From positions 148,893 through 212,892 of the forward strand of contig NZ_JAGQDC010000007.1 in assembly GCF_023282985.1 (NCBI RefSeq): a stretch of DNA of 64,000 bases, read 5' to 3'. Origin of the DNA: Serratia silvae (GTDB taxonomy: Bacteria; Pseudomonadota; Gammaproteobacteria; Enterobacterales; Enterobacteriaceae). The position numbers and the translations under genes were made by a program. Under the pieces are notes generated by a model, which was not told the origin of the DNA, made no database searches, and was given only the letters and a program-made list of their open reading frames with translations. This document shows positions 1-9,364 of this stretch, piece after piece. How positions within the stretch are numbered: position 1 is the first letter of the stretch; every line of letters starts with the position of its first letter.

Positions 1-874
1 GCCCCAGCCCACGGCCCATGATCCGCGGTTCCAGAATATTACCGATGATCAGGTTGATCAGAATATAGCCCGCAGCCACCACGGCCGCATCGGCAAAGCC
101 GTTAAACAGCAAAGCCTGGATCAGCGGCGGAATAGCGGCAATGATCGAGCCAATATTGGGTACATAGTTGAACATGAACGCCATCATGCCCCAGATAAAG
201 GCAAAGCGAACGCCAACCCAGCTCAGGAAACCCCAGACGATCAGGCCAGTTGCCAGGCTGATGGCGGTCTTGATCACCAAATAGTGCGTGACCCCTTGCA
301 AGGCTCGGCGGATAGTGGCCATCCCTTCGGTAGGATTTTCCAACGCCTGCTGCAGCTTGAAGGGCAATACCTTCACCTCAAACAGCATAAAGACCACCGT
401 CATTAACAACAGGAAGATGCTGGTCATCGCCCCGGAAAGGTGTCCCAGCAGGCGGGTCACCAGGTTCATGGTGGCACCAGGATCGACGTATTTGACCACC
501 GCATCTGCCGAGAAGGTAATATCCAGATTGAAGCGTTGCGCCTGGTATTGCAGTTCGCTCAGCTTCTCCAGCATCATGCCCCGATACTGTGGTAATGAGC
601 GAGCAAACTCATTTAATGAAGAACCCAGCATGCCAACAAGGGTCAGTAACAGCACGACAATGGCGATCACCAACAGCATCACGCCCAGCCCTCTGGGCAC
701 GCGAAAACGTTCCAGTAGCAGTACCAGCGGGTTTAACACGATGGCTAAGAACACCGCCAGCAGGAACGGCACCACGATATCTGCTGCCGCCTTTATGCCT
801 GCCAGGATCACCACCAGCATGGCCAGCATCATGATCAAACGTAGCTTGCGGTCATTGAACTCGGGTATGCCCAT
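1..874 (-). CDS. tqsA: AI-2 exporter TqsA (C-terminus cut by window edge)
   Basis: Inner-membrane protein of the AI-2E family, which in E. coli exports the quorum signal autoinducer-2. The visible 291 residues begin MGIPEFNDRKL and carry repeated hydrophobic helices. The stretch FIWGMMAFMFNYVPNIGSII and the motif NILEPRIMGRGLG near the cut end are family hallmarks. The order of motifs matches E. coli TqsA (344 aa) closely, so about 50 residues lie beyond the left edge. The start at 874 gives the family N-terminus; an AAGGAAATTTC stretch precedes it. Identification of the family is sure; AI-2 rather than another small cargo is taken from the family. Confidence 0.9.
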   Translation of the reverse strand, partial: MGIPEFNDRKLRLIMMLAMLVVILAGIKAAADIVVPFLLAVFLAIVLNPLVLLLERFRVPRGLGVMLLVIAIVVLLLTLVGMLGSSLNEFARSLPQYRGMMLEKLSELQYQAQRFNLDITFSADAVVKYVDPGATMNLVTRLLGHLSGAMTSIFLLLMTVVFMLFEVKVLPFKLQQALENPTEGMATIRRALQGVTHYLVIKTAISLATGLIVWGFLSWVGVRFAFIWGMMAFMFNYVPNIGSIIAAIPPLIQALLFNGFADAAVVAAGYILINLIIGNILEPRIMGRGLG

Positions 875-1302
875 GAAATTTCCTTGTATGATACAGGCCC
901 GCCAGAGCCATTGATAAATACATGTTAGCAAATTATTTCTCGCTGTCGCAGGCATATTACCCTCAAGTTGCTGAAGGAATTAAATTAATCCTGGTTAACA
1001 AGGCGCACAAATAATCACCCGTAGTCGTTATTCAGTTATTTTCCAGGGATCTTCTGGTTATTTACTAAAAATGACAAAAACTGACAATAAGGAATAAAGC
1101 CGATAAATTTCAATTGGCCAGCTTCTCCCCAATACCGCCAAAAAAACACCCTCTCCAACGATTCCTTTGACCAACTTGCCACAACTCAAACAAATCTACT
1201 GATTAATATTTTTATGCAGTAACATAGTTAAATTTATTATTGCTTTATGTTTCTTAAAGTTTAAATATTGCTACTAGTAAATGAGTTTTGTAAGGAAAAC
1301 GG
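875..1302. other. intergenic region, no gene seen
   Basis: This 428-base AT-rich spacer separates the divergent tqsA and yceJ genes and must hold promoters for both. No convincing small reading frame with a ribosome site, hairpin terminator or repeat was recognised. The last 100 bases before yceJ are especially AT-rich. Confidence 0.6.
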
Positions 1303-1857
1303 ATGCTCTGGAAAAATACCGCTGACCGCTTTGGTCACATTTCTGTACTGATCCACTGGTTAGTGGCGTTGGTCGTGTACGGCATGTTCGCCCTCGGCTT
1401 ATGGATGGTGACACTGGGTTATTATGACGTTTGGTATCACCAGGCACCGGAGATCCACAAAAGTATTGGTACGTTGCTGTTTATCGTAATGGTGGTGCGA
1501 GTGGTTTGGCGTTTTATCTCGCCGCCGCCCAAGCCTCTGGCCAGTTACAGCCGTCTTACGCATATCAGTGCCGTGCTTGCCCATATCGCACTTTACACCC
1601 TGCTGTTCGCCATCCTGATCAGCGGCTACCTGATTTCTACCGCCGATGGTCAGGCAATCAGCGTGTTTGGCTGGTTTGACGTACCGGCCACCGTGACCGG
1701 TTTGCCACAGCAAGCCGATACCGCCGGGACTATCCATCTTTATCTGGCTTGGGCCGTCGTCGTGCTTTCGGTACTGCACGCCCTGGCTGCGCTTAAACAT
1801 CACTTTATTGATGGTGATGTTACTTTAAAACGGATGCTGGGCCGCAGCACCGATTAA
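1303..1857 (+). CDS. yceJ: cytochrome b561 family protein (YceJ)
   Basis: Di-haem b-type cytochrome of the inner membrane, thought to pass electrons from the quinone pool to a periplasmic partner. The 184 residues show four hydrophobic helices with conserved histidines: H12 and H18 in [15 protein letters not shown]51 in APEIHKSIG, and two close to the C-terminus in [22 protein letters not shown]. An AAGGA site lies 7 nt upstream of the ATG. yceI follows after 26 bases, the same pair and order as in E. coli. The physiological donor and acceptor are not known from the sequence. Confidence 0.9.
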   Translation: MLWKNTADRFGHISVLIHWLVALVVYGMFALGLWMVTLGYYDVWYHQAPEIHKSIGTLLFIVMVVRVVWRFISPPPKPLASYSRLTHISAVLAHIALYTLLFAILISGYLISTADGQAISVFGWFDVPATVTGLPQQADTAGTIHLYLAWAVVVLSVLHALAALKHHFIDGDVTLKRMLGRSTD

Positions 1858-1883
1858 CCCTTTGGATTTATGGAGTTATTGCT

Positions 1884-2462
1884 ATGTTGAAGAAAACCGT
1901 ATTAGGCCTGGCCGCAGGCGCCCTGCTGTTAAACGCCGGTTCCGCACTGGCTGCCAATTACAAAATCGACAAACAAGGCCAGCACGCCTTTATCGAATTC
2001 CGCATCCAGCACCTGGGTTACAGCTGGATTTATGGCTCTTTCAAAGATTTTGACGGTGGCTTTACCTTCGATGAAAAAGACCCGGCTAACGATAAAGTCA
2101 ACGTAACCATCAACACCGCCAGCGTAGACACCAACCATGCCGAGCGTGATAAACACCTGCGCAGCGCCGAGTTCTTGAACGTCGAAAAGAACAAACAGGC
2201 TACCTTTACCTCTACCGAAGTGAAGAAAGATGGTGAAGGTTATGCGGTAATCGGCAACCTGACGTTGAACGGCGTTACCAAGCCGGTTACGCTGGCAGCC
2301 AAACTGGTCGGCGAAGGTAAAGATCCTTGGGGCGGTTACCGCGCCGGTTTCGAAGCCAACGGTAAAATCAAGCTGAAAGACTTTGGCATCACCACCGATC
2401 TCGGCCCGGCTTCACAGGAAGTTGAGCTGATCATCTCGGTCGAAGGCGTTCGCGAGAAGTAA
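1884..2462 (+). CDS. yceI: YceI family periplasmic lipid-binding protein
   Basis: Periplasmic lipocalin-like beta-barrel of the YceI family; relatives bind polyisoprenoid chains. The 192-residue product opens with a signal peptide, [18 protein letters not shown], cleaved near residue 24. The family pattern [18 protein letters not shown] follows, and the C-terminal half has [17 protein letters not shown]. The length equals that of E. coli YceI (191 aa). It is probably co-transcribed with the upstream cytochrome b561, which hints at a redox or quinone-related role, but the ligand is unproven. Confidence 0.92.
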   Translation: MLKKTVLGLAAGALLLNAGSALAANYKIDKQGQHAFIEFRIQHLGYSWIYGSFKDFDGGFTFDEKDPANDKVNVTINTASVDTNHAERDKHLRSAEFLNVEKNKQATFTSTEVKKDGEGYAVIGNLTLNGVTKPVTLAAKLVGEGKDPWGGYRAGFEANGKIKLKDFGITTDLGPASQEVELIISVEGVREK

Positions 2463-2481
2463 TACATTCTTTATACAACAA

Positions 2482-2502
2482 GGGCGCTGAACTTCAGCGC
2501 CC
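2482..2502. repeat. palindrome between convergent yceI and trhO
   Basis: Two perfect 10-base arms (GGGCGCTGAA / TTCAGCGCCC) are separated by a single base. It sits between the stops of the convergent yceI and trhO genes, so it probably acts as a bidirectional transcript-end hairpin. No strong T-run follows on either strand. Confidence 0.6.
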
Positions 2503-2526
2503 CATCTCTATCCTGCGTGCATCACC

Positions 2527-3579
2527 CTATTCTTTCGGTTCAGGGATATGCATGGTGGTTTGCAACAGCCCTTTCGACTTATTAAAGATTTTTACGCCAT
2601 TCTCGCGGCCAGCCCGGCGGGCTCGCTGCTCCTCTCGCGGTAACTTCAGCTCTTCACGGCAAGTCTCGCTGCAACAGCTGGCAAACTTCTCGGCACAGCT
2701 TGGGCACTGGATAAACAGCAAATGGCAACCGTCGTTCAGGCAGTTGGTATGAGTATCACAAGGCGCACCGCACTGATGGCAGTTGGCGATCACGTCTTCT
2801 GAGATACGTTCTCCCATGCGCTCGTCAAACACAAAGTTCTTGCCGATGAACTTCAATGGCAACCCTTGTGCCTTCGCCTGGCGGGCATATTCGATAATAC
2901 CACCTTCCACGTGATAGACGTTTTTGAAGCCATTGTGCAGCATATAGGCGCTGGCTTTCTCACAACGGATCCCACCGGTACAGTACATGACGATATTCTT
3001 GTCTTTCTGCTCCTGTAACATCTCTACCGCCATAGGTAGCTGATCGCGGAACGTGTCAGAAGGCACTTCTATCGCCTTCTCAAAGTGCCCGACCTCGTAC
3101 TCATAATGGTTGCGCATATCAACGAACACCGTATTCGGATCGTCGATCATCTGGTTAACGCGATCGGCCTGCAAGTACTCGCCCACGTTAGCAGGGTTGA
3201 AAGTCTCATCTTCAATCCCGTCGGCCACAATACGTTCACGCACTTTCAGGCGCAGTACCCAGAAGGATTTGCCATCGTCTTCCAGCGCAATATTCAGGCG
3301 TACCTGATCCAGAGCCGGGTGCGAAGCAAAAAGCACGGTTTTGAACGCGTCAAAGTGACTCTGTGGCACGCTGATCTGCGCGTTGATCCCCTCTTTGGCC
3401 ACGTAGATACGGCCAAACACCTTCAGTTTATCGAACTGAATATACAGGCTATCGCGAAATGCCTTGGGATCGTCGATGGTGAAATATTTATAAAAAGAAA
3501 CTGTGGTGCGTGGCTCGGTTTCGGCCAGCATACGCGCCTTCAGTTCCTCATTAGAAATTCGGTTATGTAACACTGGCAT
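2527..3579 (-). CDS. trhO: tRNA uridine(34) hydroxylase TrhO (rhodanese type)
   Basis: Cytosolic enzyme that hydroxylates wobble uridine 34 of certain tRNAs, the first step to 5-(carboxy)methoxyuridine, by an oxygen-dependent route. The 350 residues match E. coli YceA/TrhO in length. An N-terminal acylphosphatase-like domain is followed by a rhodanese domain with active-site Cys in [13 protein letters not shown], and a Cys-rich tail ([26 protein letters not shown]) that could bind metal. The frame opens 15 codons upstream, but the ATG at 3579 gives the family N-terminus MPVLHNRIS and has an AGGAAAG site, so it is preferred. Confidence 0.95.
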   Translation of the reverse strand: MPVLHNRISNEELKARMLAETEPRTTVSFYKYFTIDDPKAFRDSLYIQFDKLKVFGRIYVAKEGINAQISVPQSHFDAFKTVLFASHPALDQVRLNIALEDDGKSFWVLRLKVRERIVADGIEDETFNPANVGEYLQADRVNQMIDDPNTVFVDMRNHYEYEVGHFEKAIEVPSDTFRDQLPMAVEMLQEQKDKNIVMYCTGGIRCEKASAYMLHNGFKNVYHVEGGIIEYARQAKAQGLPLKFIGKNFVFDERMGERISEDVIANCHQCGAPCDTHTNCLNDGCHLLFIQCPSCAEKFASCCSETCREELKLPREEQRARRAGRENGVKIFNKSKGLLQTTMHIPEPKE

Positions 3580-3786
3580 GGTGTACTTTCCTGTCTTTCG
3601 GGAGGTGACTGATTGAGTGCCCACGGGCCGTTAGCCCGTGCGCGGCGCACATAATACCCGAAAATAGACTGCAACACAGCATTAACCCAGCAGCAATGAT
3701 TTCCGCACAAAGCTTGACGTTATTCGCAAATACCGATAAGCCTAGTGCAAGTCAACCCACCCATTTTGACGGACCATGAGGAAATT

Positions 3787-4884
3787 ATGAGCCAGCTGTT
3801 TACTCCGATCACCCTGGGGCTACTGCGGTTGCCTAACCGTATTATCATCGCCCCCATGTGCCAGTACTCTGCCGACAACGGCAAAGCCACCGAATGGCAT
3901 ACGATGCACCTTGGCCATCTGGCCCTTTCCGGGGCGGGTTTGCTGATTGTGGAAGCCACTGCGGTTTCACCGGAAGGGCGTATTTCCCTGGGAGATCTAG
4001 GCCTGTGGGACGACGCCACCGAACAGGCTCTTGGCGACGTGGTTCAGGCAGTAAAAAAACACGCCACTATACCTTTGGGGATCCAACTGGGGCATGCTGG
4101 CCGCAAAGCTTCTTGCGCCCTTCCCTGGCAAGGCGGTGCACAACTGGCCAAGAGCGAGGGCGGCTGGCAAACGCTATCTGCCTCTACCCAGCCCTTTAAT
4201 CCTTTGGATGAAGCTCCACAGGCCATGAGCCTGGAGCAAATTGAGCAGTTGAAGGCACAGTTTGTCGCAGCAGCACGGCGCGCCGACCGTCTCGGCTTCG
4301 AGCTGATCGAACTACACGGGGCGCATGGTTACCTGTTACACCAGTTCCTTTCGCCACTGGCCAATCAACGCACCGATCACTACGGCGGATGCCTGCAAAA
4401 TCGTATGCGATTGTTGCTGGAGATTTTCAGCGAGGTACGGGCAGTGTTCCCGGCCAACAAAGCGCTTGGCGTGCGGATCTCCGCCAGCGACTGGGTTGAT
4501 GGGGGCTGGGATGAGCAGCAGTCCGTTGAGCTGACCAGTGCTTTAAAAGAATTGGGCTGCGATTATATTCATATTTCCAGCGGCGGCCTGTCACCGCAGC
4601 AAAAAATCCCGGTGGGGCCGAACTACCAGGTGCCATTTGCCGAAACCATCAAACATAAAGTGGGGATGCCAACCATCGCCGTAGGATTAATCACCGAGCC
4701 GGAACAGGCAGAAGCGATCGTTGCCACCGGTCAGGCCGATATGGTCGCGCTAGCGCGCGGTATTCTCTATAACCCCCGTTGGCCATGGCATGCGGCTGCA
4801 AAACTGGGTGCCCAAGTGCAGGCTCCGCCACAGTATTGGCGCTCAGAACCCCACAGGGTAAAAGGGTTGTTCAAAGACCATTAA
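3787..4884 (+). CDS. NADH:flavin oxidoreductase, old yellow enzyme family
   Basis: FMN-dependent ene-reductase-type TIM barrel of the YqjM/NamA branch, expected to reduce activated C=C bonds with NAD(P)H. The 365 residues include the N-terminal MSQLFTPITLGLLRLPNRII, the FMN-site segment IIAPMCQYSADNG with the Cys typical of the YqjM class, LGHAGRKAS, and ELHGAHGYLLHQFLSPLAN. The start at 3787 (MSQLF) has GAGG 6 nt upstream; an earlier in-frame ATG at 3745 lacks a good site. It stands alone between trhO and a small convergent gene. The physiological substrate cannot be told. Confidence 0.88.
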   Translation: MSQLFTPITLGLLRLPNRIIIAPMCQYSADNGKATEWHTMHLGHLALSGAGLLIVEATAVSPEGRISLGDLGLWDDATEQALGDVVQAVKKHATIPLGIQLGHAGRKASCALPWQGGAQLAKSEGGWQTLSASTQPFNPLDEAPQAMSLEQIEQLKAQFVAAARRADRLGFELIELHGAHGYLLHQFLSPLANQRTDHYGGCLQNRMRLLLEIFSEVRAVFPANKALGVRISASDWVDGGWDEQQSVELTSALKELGCDYIHISSGGLSPQQKIPVGPNYQVPFAETIKHKVGMPTIAVGLITEPEQAEAIVATGQADMVALARGILYNPRWPWHAAAKLGAQVQAPPQYWRSEPHRVKGLFKDH

Positions 4885-4891
4885 CAGAACC

Positions 4892-4918
4892 TCAAGCGGG
4901 TGTTTAGCGCCCGCTTGA
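4892..4918. terminator. hairpin at 3' ends of convergent genes
   Basis: Nine-base perfect arms (TCAAGCGGG / CCCGCTTGA) around a 9-base loop. It lies directly after the oxidoreductase stop and overlaps the stop codon of the small convergent membrane-protein gene. There is no T-run, so it may stabilise 3' ends rather than terminate. Confidence 0.55.
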
Positions 4919-5065
4919 CCATTCCGTAGCCCCAGAAATAACTGCCCCCGCCAGCAACCCGGTTCCCGCTACGGCCAGCAAAGGGTTGTACTGCAAATAC
5001 GCCCCCAGGCAACCAAGCACCCCACCGATCACCAGCAGTCCGGCACTTAACCATGACGCCAACAT
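4904..5065 (-). CDS. small membrane protein, 53 aa, unknown function
   Basis: A short gene that I do not recognise. The product begins MLASWLSAGLLVIGG and is almost entirely hydrophobic and Gly/Ala/Leu-rich, enough for one or two membrane helices, ending in a polar TEWSSGR tail. The frame stays open upstream to 5221, but the ATG at 5065 has a near-perfect Shine-Dalgarno AGGAGGTAA at correct spacing, which strongly favours a real start here. It is convergent with the old-yellow-enzyme gene. Function unknown. Confidence 0.7.
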   Translation of the reverse strand: MLASWLSAGLLVIGGVLGCLGAYLQYNPLLAVAGTGLLAGAVISGATEWSSGR

Positions 5066-5279
5066 AGTTACCTCCTGAATCAATAAGCGAATAAAATTCG
5101 GTCTAATTAATAGGTCCATTCTTACTGCGCCTGGCGAAAAAACCAGCAGCCGCACCTTATTTTGGCCCAAAAATGGTGTTTTAATGCGGTGAGTTTTCCC
5201 GTTACAAAAGAAAAATGTCACAATACGCTATTATAAACGGCAGAAAACCATCGCATAGACCGAGTCGTTCGAGCAAGCT

Positions 5280-5304
5280 GTTGTCAGCAAAAAATGCTGA
5301 CAAC
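5280..5304. promoter_or_regulatory. inverted repeat upstream of lpxL
   Basis: Perfect 10-base inverted repeat GTTGTCAGCA / TGCTGACAAC around an AAAAA loop, in the 327-base space between the small membrane-protein gene and lpxL (start 5393). If transcribed it forms a strong hairpin about 90 bases before the lpxL start. It is not followed by a T-run, so it could be an operator or a leader structure. The rest of this spacer shows no gene. Confidence 0.55.
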
Positions 5305-5392
5305 GCCCCGTAACACGACATATGGCAATTCGCCGTGTCTATGCATTTGATCTGTTATTACTGTTAAATGACTGCTTCTAAGCTGAGAACCC

Positions 5393-6313
5393 ATGACGCA
5401 AGTTCCTTCTTTCAATCGATCTTTACTGCATCCGCGCTACTGGCTCACCTGGTTTGGCATCGGCTTACTTTACCTGTTAGTTCTGCTGCCGTACCCGATT
5501 ATTTATCGCTTGGGGACTGGGTTAGGTCGATTTTCAATGCGTTTCCTCAAACGCCGGCTAGCAATAACTGAACGTAACCTGGAACTTTGCTTTCCAGATA
5601 TGCCAAAAGCCGAACGTGATGCGTTGATTGCCAAGAACTTCGAATCCGTCGGGATGGGGCTGTTTGAAACCGGCATGGCCTGGTTCTGGCCTAATTGGCG
5701 CATTGAGCGCTGGTTCACCGTCAGTGGCCTAGAGCACATTCAAAAGGCACGGGACAATCATCAAGGGGTGCTGTTGATTGGCCTGCACTTCCTTACGCTG
5801 GAATTGGGTGCTCGTATCTTTGGTATCCACAATCCGGGTATCGGCGTCTATCGTCCACACGATAACAAGCTGATGGACTGGCTACAGACCTGGGGCCGTA
5901 TGCGCTCGAACAAATCCATGCTGGATCGTAAAGACGTCAAGGGAATGATCCGCGCCTTGAAACAGGGTGAGATCATCTGGTACGCACCGGATCATGATTA
6001 CGGCCCGCGCAGCAGCGTGTTTGCCCCGCTGTTTGCGGTGGAAAAAGCGGCGACCACCACCGGCAGCTATGTGCTGGTACGCATGGGGAAAGCGGCGATC
6101 ATTCCCTTTACGCCGCGCCGCCTGCCAGAAGGCAAAGGGTACGAACTCATCATGCAGCCTGCGGTGGAAAACTTCCCTCTGGATAACGAAGTCGAGGCCG
6201 CAGCCTTTATGAACAAGGTGGTAGAAAAAGAGATCCTGATGGCACCGGATCAATATATGTGGCTGCACCGCCGCTTCAAGACCCGCCCGGAAGGTGAACC
6301 TTCGCTCTATTAA
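5393..6313 (+). CDS. lpxL: lipid A lauroyltransferase LpxL (HtrB)
   Basis: Kdo2-lipid IVA acyltransferase of the inner membrane, adding the secondary acyl chain on the 2'-side of lipid A. The 306 residues equal the E. coli length. A single N-terminal helix ([20 protein letters not shown]) precedes the LPLAT domain. The catalytic HX4(D/E) motif is seen in [12 protein letters not shown], and the strongly conserved blocks [22 protein letters not shown] and [15 protein letters not shown] are present. Its place near trhO, yceI-yceJ and the mdtG remnant matches the E. coli map and favours LpxL over LpxP. Confidence 0.95.
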   Translation: MTQVPSFNRSLLHPRYWLTWFGIGLLYLLVLLPYPIIYRLGTGLGRFSMRFLKRRLAITERNLELCFPDMPKAERDALIAKNFESVGMGLFETGMAWFWPNWRIERWFTVSGLEHIQKARDNHQGVLLIGLHFLTLELGARIFGIHNPGIGVYRPHDNKLMDWLQTWGRMRSNKSMLDRKDVKGMIRALKQGEIIWYAPDHDYGPRSSVFAPLFAVEKAATTTGSYVLVRMGKAAIIPFTPRRLPEGKGYELIMQPAVENFPLDNEVEAAAFMNKVVEKEILMAPDQYMWLHRRFKTRPEGEPSLY

Positions 6314-6374
6314 TCACTACGGGCCAGCGATGTCCCACATGATATGATCACTTTATCCAGCTACAGGAGCTTCT

Positions 6375-6659
6375 ATGTATATCGTCAGCCTGACCTATCA
6401 CCGCCCGATTGAAGAAGTTGAAAGCCATCTCGAAGGGCATATCGCGTGGCTGAAACACTATTTTCAAGCCGGCAGTTTTATTGCCTCTGGCCGTAAGAAC
6501 CCACGTACTGGCGGTGTGATCCTGGTAAAAGACATGGAGCGCACCAAGCTGGATGCCATCCTGGCAGAGGATCCCTTCGTCGCCGTGGCCAATTATGAGG
6601 TGACCGATGTCGCTCTCACCACCACCGGTGCCGGATTCGAAGCCTTGGTCGGTGTCTGA
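6375..6659 (+). CDS. YciI family protein
   Basis: Small ferredoxin-like-fold protein of 94 residues in the YciI/YCII family. It begins MYIVSLTYHRPIEEVESHL and contains HIAWLKHYFQAGSFIASGRK, where the family His and the following strand are recognisable. The biochemical role of most members is unknown; some relatives are dehalogenases. AGGAGC lies 8 nt before the ATG. It follows lpxL by 61 bases in the same direction and could be co-transcribed. Confidence 0.85.
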   Translation: MYIVSLTYHRPIEEVESHLEGHIAWLKHYFQAGSFIASGRKNPRTGGVILVKDMERTKLDAILAEDPFVAVANYEVTDVALTTTGAGFEALVGV

Positions 6660-6669
6660 AATACCCCGC

Positions 6670-6691
6670 TCCCGCGTTATCCGGCGCGGGA
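6670..6691 (+). terminator. hairpin after YciI gene
   Basis: Seven-base arms (TCCCGCG / CGCGGGA) beginning 11 bases past the YciI stop. No run of T follows, so it is a weak terminator candidate only. Confidence 0.45.
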
Positions 6692-6843
6692 ATAATTGCC
6701 ATTCCAATTTTTAAAACTTTATTTCATTTCACGCAAAATCACACAACTGCTCAATTGATAACCTGCGTTATTAAGCGCATACTTACCAAGCTAACTTTTT
6801 ACCTTGCGCGAGCGCAAGGCACCTCTTCCCCGCACGGAAACCT

Positions 6844-7283
6844 ATGGCCCCGGTAGCAGAACCTATCAATTGGCAACGTAACCTGTTCATCACTTGGCTT
6901 GGCTGCTTTCTTACCGGTGCGGCTTTATTCCCAACGCCAATGCGCTGATTGCTACCCAGGTGCCACGCCATCGCAGCGGTTGGGCGCTGGGCACTCTCTC
7001 GACCGGCGGCATCAGTGGTGCCCTGATTGGCGGCTTGCTGGCTGACCAGTATGGCTTGCGCCCCGTGTTCTTTATTACCGCCACGGTGCTGTTTATCTGC
7101 TTCCTGTTGACGCTGTTCTGCGTGCGGGAACAGTTCACCCCGGTGCAGAAAAAAGACATGCTGCATGCGCGCCAGGTATTTACCTCTCTCAAAAGCCCCA
7201 AACTGATCCTCAGCCTGTTTGTCACCACCATGATCATCCAGATAGCCACTGGCTCGATTGCTCCAATCCTGACGCAAGAGTAA
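6844..7283 (+). pseudogene. mdtG: mdtG (MFS drug exporter) remnant
   Basis: Remains of the multidrug/fosfomycin MFS exporter MdtG, intact in E. coli (about 408 aa) next to lpxL. The start [14 protein letters not shown] and [10 protein letters not shown] are in frame, but the reading then jumps from the first helix to the segment [12 protein letters not shown], deleting about 95 residues and shifting frame, so the first frame stops at 6946-6948. The second frame continues to [10 protein letters not shown] and ends TQE-stop at 7283, losing roughly the last 190 residues. It cannot encode a working exporter. Both joins look like deletions rather than insertions. Confidence 0.9.
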
Positions 7284-7760
7284 TAGCGCCATTTATCGCC
7301 AGTTGTTCTGATAAATATTGACCAAGCCCCATTTCCCTTACTTTTATTATTGTTATCACCCCGCGACGACGCGCCCCCAACGCCTAAGAATAATATTATT
7401 AACATATTGTTTTTAGGTGAAAAAATTATATTTAGAGCAATAAACAACCTGTCAATGAAAATAATGCCACAGCCAACATAAAAACCAATAAAGTAGATGT
7501 TTGTCGACTTTTCGTCTAAAAAATGGGATACAGGTACTAGACAAAACCACCATTCAGTTATCAAATGGTTAAATAATATCACGCCAGAAGTAAAATTCTG
7601 ACCAAGTGAATAAAATGGCCTGCGGGTATTTCAAGCTTAATAGGCGCTGCGGCTGAGGTTTTGTCAGGTAATCCGCATCAGCAGGATTTCCTCGCTTACA
7701 GACACAGACATACCACAGTATCTGCTGCCATCGCGCAGCACATTATATTGGGAAGACTTT
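7284..7760. other. AT-rich intergenic region, no gene seen
   Basis: 477 bases between the mdtG remnant and the peptide transporter. Composition is much more AT-rich than the neighbours. I found no further mdtG sequence, no convincing small gene and no clear repeat. The promoter of the downstream transporter should be in its right half. Confidence 0.55.
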
Positions 7761-9314
7761 ATGCAATCCTCTGTTAATCAGAAAGAAAGCCGGACGTTCC
7801 TCGGCCATCCATATCCTCTCGGCTCGCTGTTCTTCACTGAAATGTGGGAGCGCTTCTCGTTTTATGGCATTCGCCCGTTATTGATCCTGTTTATGGCCGC
7901 TACGGTTTATGACGGCGGGATGGGGCTAGCGCGCGAAAACGCTTCGGCAATCGTCGGTATCTTTGCTGGCAGTATGTACCTGGCGGCTCTGCCGGGTGGC
8001 TGGTTAGCCGATAACTGGCTCGGCCAGCAAAAAGCCGTTTGGTATGGTTCGATCCTGATCGCTCTGGGCCACCTGTCGATTGCCCTGTCCGCTTTTTTGG
8101 GCAACGACCTGTTCTTCGTCGGCCTGATGTTTATCGTGCTCGGCTCTGGCCTGTTCAAAACCTGTATTTCAGTGATGGTCGGTACCCTGTACAAAAAAGG
8201 CGATGCGCGCCGTGACGGTGGCTTCTCGCTGTTCTATATGGGCATCAACATGGGCTCCTTTATTGCCCCGCTGATTTCCGGCTGGCTGATCCGTTCACAC
8301 GGTTGGCACTGGGGCTTCGGCATCGGTGGTATCGGGATGTTGGTGGCCTTGGTAATTTTCCGGGTGTTCGCCGTACCGGCCATGAAGCGCTATGACAGCG
8401 AAGTGGGCCTGGACTCAACCTGGAATAGCCCGGTTGCCAAGAAAAATGGCGTGGGTGCCTGGCTGATTGCGCTAGCCGTGGGCGTTGCCGCGATCGTGAT
8501 TATGATCTCTCAAGGCATTATCGTGATTAACCCGGTCGCCGTTGCCAGTATGCTGGTTTACGTCATCGCCGCCTCGGTCACGCTGTACTTTATCTACCTG
8601 TTCTTCTTTGCCGGCCTGAGCCGCAAAGAACGTGCGCGTCTGCTGGTCTGTTTTATCCTGCTGATTTCTGCCGCCTTCTTCTGGTCGGCCTTCGAACAGA
8701 AACCAACCTCGTTCAACCTGTTCGCTAACGACTACACCAACCGCATGATCGGCGACTTCGAGATCCCGGCGGTATGGTTCCAATCGATTAACGCACTGTT
8801 CATTATCCTGTTGGCGCCAATCTTCAGTTGGGCCTGGCCGGCTCTGGCTCGTAACAAAATCCGCCTGAGCAGCATCACCAAATTCGTGATCGGTATTCTG
8901 TTTGCCGCCGCAGGCTTTGGCCTGATGATGCTGGCCGCACAACAAGTGTTGGCTAATGGCGGCGCTGGCGTGTCACCGATGTGGCTGGTGGGCAGTATCC
9001 TGATGCTGACGCTGGGTGAACTTTGCCTGAGCCCGATTGGCCTGGCAACCATGACACTGTTGGCACCGGATAGAATGCGTGGCCAGATGATGGGCCTGTG
9101 GTTCTGTGCCAGCGCGCTGGGCAACCTTGCCGCCGGCTTGATCGGTGGCCACGTGAAAGCGGATCAGTTGGACATGCTGCCAACTCTGTTCGCCCGCTGC
9201 TCTATTGCGCTGGTGATCTGTGCCGCCGTGCTTATCCTGCTGATCGTCCCGATCCGCCGCATGCTGGAAAACACCCAGGGTAAAAGCGGTGACAAACCGG
9301 TCACGCACGCCTGA
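7761..9314 (+). CDS. POT family peptide:H+ symporter
   Basis: Proton-coupled oligopeptide transporter of the inner membrane, MFS fold, 517 residues and about 14 helices. The proton-coupling signature is seen as FFTEMWERFSFYGIRPLL (the E-x-x-E-R-F pattern). Other POT signatures present are FSLFYMGINMGSFIAPLISG and SAFFWSAFEQKPTSFNLF. It differs clearly from E. coli DtpA/DtpB in the N-terminal half, so no symbol is given. GGAAG precedes the ATG, and a strong terminator follows. Substrates are presumably di- and tripeptides. Confidence 0.88.
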   Translation: MQSSVNQKESRTFLGHPYPLGSLFFTEMWERFSFYGIRPLLILFMAATVYDGGMGLARENASAIVGIFAGSMYLAALPGGWLADNWLGQQKAVWYGSILIALGHLSIALSAFLGNDLFFVGLMFIVLGSGLFKTCISVMVGTLYKKGDARRDGGFSLFYMGINMGSFIAPLISGWLIRSHGWHWGFGIGGIGMLVALVIFRVFAVPAMKRYDSEVGLDSTWNSPVAKKNGVGAWLIALAVGVAAIVIMISQGIIVINPVAVASMLVYVIAASVTLYFIYLFFFAGLSRKERARLLVCFILLISAAFFWSAFEQKPTSFNLFANDYTNRMIGDFEIPAVWFQSINALFIILLAPIFSWAWPALARNKIRLSSITKFVIGILFAAAGFGLMMLAAQQVLANGGAGVSPMWLVGSILMLTLGELCLSPIGLATMTLLAPDRMRGQMMGLWFCASALGNLAAGLIGGHVKADQLDMLPTLFARCSIALVICAAVLILLIVPIRRMLENTQGKSGDKPVTHA

Positions 9315-9336
9315 TAGACACTGAGTAATCAGCCTT

Positions 9337-9364
9337 AAGCCAGCGTTCTGCGCTGGCTTTTTTT
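9337..9364 (+). terminator. intrinsic terminator of the peptide transporter gene
   Basis: Nine-base arms AAGCCAGCG / CGCTGGCTT with a five-base loop followed by seven T. The T-run overlaps the stop codon of the convergent VOC gene. Confidence 0.88.

Noticed and set aside
288..914. 208-codon plus-strand frame
   Set aside because: Antisense to tqsA, Ser/Thr/Arg-rich shadow composition.
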